From assembly GCA_003353825.1 (NCBI GenBank), contig PIVW01000060.1:1-17861 (forward strand): a stretch of 17,861 nucleotides of DNA. Direction: 5' to 3'. This document shows positions 15,276 to 17,861 of this stretch, in pieces. The stretch's first letter is position 1. Each line of letters starts with the position of its first letter. The notes beneath the pieces are model-generated. The model worked only from the letters and a program-made list of their open reading frames with translations, was not told where the DNA came from and did not search any database. Both the position numbers and the translations under genes were made by a program. The DNA comes from Chloroflexota bacterium (GTDB lineage Bacteria; Chloroflexota; Anaerolineae; J102).

Positions 15276-16460
15276 CTAATTGGTTTCAGGTCGATCTGTG
15301 GCATCCTCGATGTTGTCCATGTTGTAGACGGTGAAGGGCCCCATCAGCACACGTAGACCCTGGTCGCGAGTCGGGTCTTCAGTGATGGTGTATTCGCCCA
15401 TGCGGCCTGCTTCGAACGTCTCGCCCTCGACACCTTGCATGGCGCCTGAAGCAATCAGGTAGGAAACGTAGTAGGAGAGGTAGCCGAGGTCGATGAAGCT
15501 CCACAGCGCGAATTCAGGTGCACAGCCATTCACGGTGTAGCTGTACATCTCGCTGGGCAGACCCAGACCAGATATCTTGACCACATCACACAAGTCCTCA
15601 TCCTGCATAGCCTTGGCGGCGGCGACGATACCGACCGAGGTCGGAGCCATGATCAGTTCCAGATCAGGATACTTGTCGACCAACGCCAGTGCCTGGTTGT
15701 AGCTGTCTTCAGACTGGTCGTTGCCAAAGACGATCTCCATCATCTCCAGGTTGGCATACTTAGGATCGCTTTCAAGTGCTTCCAGCATGGCGGCATTCCA
15801 GGCATTCTGGTTGGCGGCATCAGGTGAGGCAGAGAGAATGGCAAGCTGGCCGCCATCTTCGCCCATGATGTTGAGTGCCATGTCGGCCATAACCACACCG
15901 GTCTCGTCGAAGTCCACCTGCGCCACGAAGACCTGTTCACCCTGAGAGGAGGGGATGGGCGAGTCCCAGGTGACGACGGTCATACCACCATCGCGGGCGG
16001 CTTCGGCAGCGGGGCCGATCTGGTCGCCGGCGTTGTTGGAGATCATGATAGCGTCGACGCCCTGGGTGGCGGCAGTGGTCAGGATCTCGATCTGTCCGGC
16101 GACGCTGTTCTCAGGGGTCGGCCCCAGGAACTGGAGTTCGGTGGGATTGGCCAATTCGGCGTGCGCTTCTTGCGCGCCCTGGTGGGCCTCGTCGAAGGGC
16201 AGAATACCGAGGAACTTGGGCATCAAGATCATGTTCAGTTCCTGGCCGGGTTCGGCCATGACAACTTCGTCGGAAGGCGCCGCCGGTTCTTCGGCTGGCT
16301 CCTCGGCGGGCGCTTCGGTCGGCTCAGGCTCGGCTACCGGTTCTTCAGCAGGCACTTCGGCCGGTGCCGGAGTGCCTGCGCCGCCGCATGCCGCAAGCAG
16401 CATGGATGCGATAATCAGTATGGCGACGATGCCAAGTAACTTCTTTGTTGTGAATTTCAT
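15276..16460 (-). CDS. rhaS: Sugar ABC transporter substrate-binding lipoprotein, RhaS-like
   Basis: 394 residues from the ATG at 16460, which has AAAGGAG seven bases upstream; an 11-residue longer TTG start would place that site inside the gene. [20 protein letters not shown] is a lipoprotein signal with Cys25 as the lipid anchor. Residues 30-64 form a Pro/Glu/Ala-rich linker, typical of Chloroflexota binding proteins. The rest is a periplasmic-binding fold of the ribose type: GVDAIMISN (about 125-133), [15 protein letters not shown] and a late [10 protein letters not shown]...[14 protein letters not shown] segment, which recalls rhizobial RhaS, the L-rhamnose binder. It captures sugar outside the membrane for the permeases encoded just upstream. 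The exact ligand is inferred only. Confidence 0.88.
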   Translation of the reverse strand: MKFTTKKLLGIVAILIIASMLLAACGGAGTPAPAEVPAEEPVAEPEPTEAPAEEPAEEPAAPSDEVVMAEPGQELNMILMPKFLGILPFDEAHQGAQEAHAELANPTELQFLGPTPENSVAGQIEILTTAATQGVDAIMISNNAGDQIGPAAEAARDGGMTVVTWDSPIPSSQGEQVFVAQVDFDETGVVMADMALNIMGEDGGQLAILSASPDAANQNAWNAAMLEALESDPKYANLEMMEIVFGNDQSEDSYNQALALVDKYPDLELIMAPTSVGIVAAAKAMQDEDLCDVVKISGLGLPSEMYSYTVNGCAPEFALWSFIDLGYLSYYVSYLIASGAMQGVEGETFEAGRMGEYTITEDPTRDQGLRVLMGPFTVYNMDNIEDATDRPETN

Positions 16461-16570
16461 CTGAGTTCTCCTTTGAGAATCATGAGTATTCAATGGGATC
16501 GACAGTGACGGCAGATTGGATAGATATACGATTTATGTCGGGGATGACCTCCTTTGGCAGTAGCCGTTAT

Positions 16571-17569
16571 TTACGGTGAAGCGGCGGGTTCTTTAACGCG
16601 GCTTAAGCGACGGCGGTTGATCATATCCTGGATTTGGTTCGCCATATTGGGAACAAGTACAGATAGAATGAGCAACATGCCGACAACGCCGGTTTGCATG
16701 TGCTGCGACATGTTAAGTAACGACATGCCGTTTCGTATATTGAGTACGATCAGGATAGCCAGCAATACACCGGTCAACGTTCCTGAACCGCCAAAGATGC
16801 TGACGCCCCCCAACAGTACCATGGTGATAATATCCAATTCAAAGCCCAGCGCAAGGTCTCCACGTACGGCCCCCAGACGGGCGGCGAACAATAATCCGGC
16901 GAAGGCGGCGACGGTTGCGGAAGTGATGAACAGGATCATCTTGACCCGCCGCGTTTTCACGCCGGAGTAATCGGCCACATCGCGGTTGTTGCCGATAACG
17001 TAGACTTTGCGCCCGAATCCGGCGTATTGCAGGATGATGAGGGCGAGAATCGCTCCTATGGCGAACAGGATCAGGCCCGCGGGAAAGGGGCCGACCATCG
17101 GCTGCTGCCCCAGGCGGTCGAACCAATCAGGAAAATCGCCAATCGATTTATCTTCCAGAAAGATTCTGGCCCCGCCACGATACATGATCATTGTCGCCAG
17201 GGTGACGACCAGAGATGGCAATCCCACATAGGCTATCCAGAAGCCGTTGAAGGCGCCAGCGAGCACGCCAGAAGCCAGGGCGATGAGAAGGGCGATCGGG
17301 AAGGGCACGCCTTGCAGGTGCAGCCAGGCCAACACGCCCGCGGCCAGCGCCATGACCGATGCTACGGACAGGTCGATTTCAGCGTTGATGATGATGAAGG
17401 CCATCGCCAACGCTACCACGATCTTCTCGATTGATAATTGAAAGAGATTGATCCAATTATCCAGACGGAGATAATTAGGAGCCAGGGTACTATTGATGAT
17501 GATCGTGATAAGAAATAGAATCAGCAACAGCCCTTCCCAGCTTTTCAGTCGATTTAATCTATGCGACAT
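16571..17569 (-). CDS. Sugar ABC transporter permease, RbsC/RhaQ family
   Basis: 332 residues from the ATG at 17569, which has AGGAGG nine bases upstream; a 19-residue upstream extension starts within the previous gene and is less likely. It is a polytopic membrane protein of about eight or more hydrophobic segments. Family marks: AEIDLSVAS (EIDLSVG-like motif, about 62-70), [11 protein letters not shown], the cytoplasmic [13 protein letters not shown] loop that contacts the ATPase, and [18 protein letters not shown]. The basic C-terminal tail is [10 protein letters not shown]. It overlaps the upstream permease gene by 11 bases, so the two probably form a heterodimeric channel as in RhaPQ. 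The binding-protein gene follows after 110 bases. Confidence 0.9.
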   Translation of the reverse strand: MSHRLNRLKSWEGLLLILFLITIIINSTLAPNYLRLDNWINLFQLSIEKIVVALAMAFIIINAEIDLSVASVMALAAGVLAWLHLQGVPFPIALLIALASGVLAGAFNGFWIAYVGLPSLVVTLATMIMYRGGARIFLEDKSIGDFPDWFDRLGQQPMVGPFPAGLILFAIGAILALIILQYAGFGRKVYVIGNNRDVADYSGVKTRRVKMILFITSATVAAFAGLLFAARLGAVRGDLALGFELDIITMVLLGGVSIFGGSGTLTGVLLAILIVLNIRNGMSLLNMSQHMQTGVVGMLLILSVLVPNMANQIQDMINRRRLSRVKEPAASP

Positions 17570-17861
17570 GGCCGCCTTCCTCCTGCGAATCGGAGTGAGA
17601 TTCGAGTCCGCTGCGTGCCCAGGCATTCCGCAGCCGGTTCATAACCACAGTATCAGCAGCGACGGCCAGCAAGATCAGCAAACCCAGCAAGAAATCTCGC
17701 ACGAATTCACTGACAGCCAGCCAGCGGATCAGGCTTTGCTCCAACAGGTCGATGAGGATGGCGCCCAATAGCACCCCAATCATCGATCCTGAACCGCCGA
17801 AGATATTGACGCCACCCACCACTGCGGCTGCCACGGAATTTAGCTCAACACCCAAACCCGC
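17559..17861 (-). CDS. Sugar ABC transporter permease, C-terminal part (cut by window edge)
   Basis: The C-terminal 100 residues of a second permease of the same family; the frame is open to the window edge, so the start lies outside. It shows [31 protein letters not shown], equivalent to [10 protein letters not shown] of its neighbour, then two hydrophobic segments ([23 protein letters not shown]) and a hydrophilic tail rich in Ser/Glu/Asp/His. Its stop overlaps the next permease start by 11 bases. In RhaSTPQ-type importers the ATPase gene precedes the permeases, so it is expected just beyond the edge. The frame seems intact here. Confidence 0.88.
   Translation of the reverse strand, partial: AGLGVELNSVAAAVVGGVNIFGGSGSMIGVLLGAILIDLLEQSLIRWLAVSEFVRDFLLGLLILLAVAADTVVMNRLRNAWARSGLESHSDSQEEGGHVA

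Overview
This window reads as one long, single-strand sugar or polyol utilisation operon. Every gene I can support is on the minus strand, so transcription runs from the right edge of the window to the left, and the promoter must lie beyond base 17861. The organism is probably a member of the Chloroflexota (Anaerolineae/Caldilinea-like). This is inferred from the substrate-binding lipoprotein with a long Pro/Glu/Ala linker after the lipobox, the richness in three-component sugar ABC transporters and UroD-like proteins, and gene gaps filled with short tandem repeats. No rRNA or marker gene is present to prove it.

Layout in transcription order. Two ABC sugar permeases (the first cut by the window edge) and a RhaS-like substrate-binding lipoprotein form an importer; its ATPase is presumably just outside the window. 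After a strong hairpin comes a small frameshifted gene, then UroD-family protein C, an L-rhamnose mutarotase (RhaM), a TIM-barrel sugar isomerase/epimerase, a ribulose/allulose-phosphate 3-epimerase, a GatD-like zinc dehydrogenase, a second zinc dehydrogenase, UroD-family proteins B and A, an iron-type alcohol dehydrogenase, a class II aldolase, a PHP-domain hydrolase, a large SorE-like dehydrogenase and a SrlD-like short-chain dehydrogenase. The last 566 bases (1-566) hold no supported gene.

How the genes may work together (inference). A rhamnose-type importer and mutarotase bring in a pyranose sugar. The TIM-barrel isomerase, the epimerase and up to five different oxidoreductases rearrange it. 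The class II aldolase cleaves a ketose phosphate, and the iron-type dehydrogenase could reduce the released aldehyde. The adjacent SorE-like and SrlD-like genes resemble the last two steps of L-sorbose catabolism (sorbose-1-P to glucitol-6-P to fructose-6-P). No kinase, no recognisable L-rhamnose isomerase and no regulator are in the window, so the true substrate is open. The three UroD-like proteins lack the haem-pathway signature and have no visible partner.

The most notable non-coding structure is a pair of small inverted-repeat mobile elements (MITE-like) at 299-424 and 10581-10693. Each has 14-bp terminal inverted repeats and each is flanked by its own perfect 8-bp target duplication. 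The second is inserted into the 3' end of the GatD-like gene and now supplies its last 11 codons and its stop. Period-7 tandem repeats of different sequence occupy several gene gaps.
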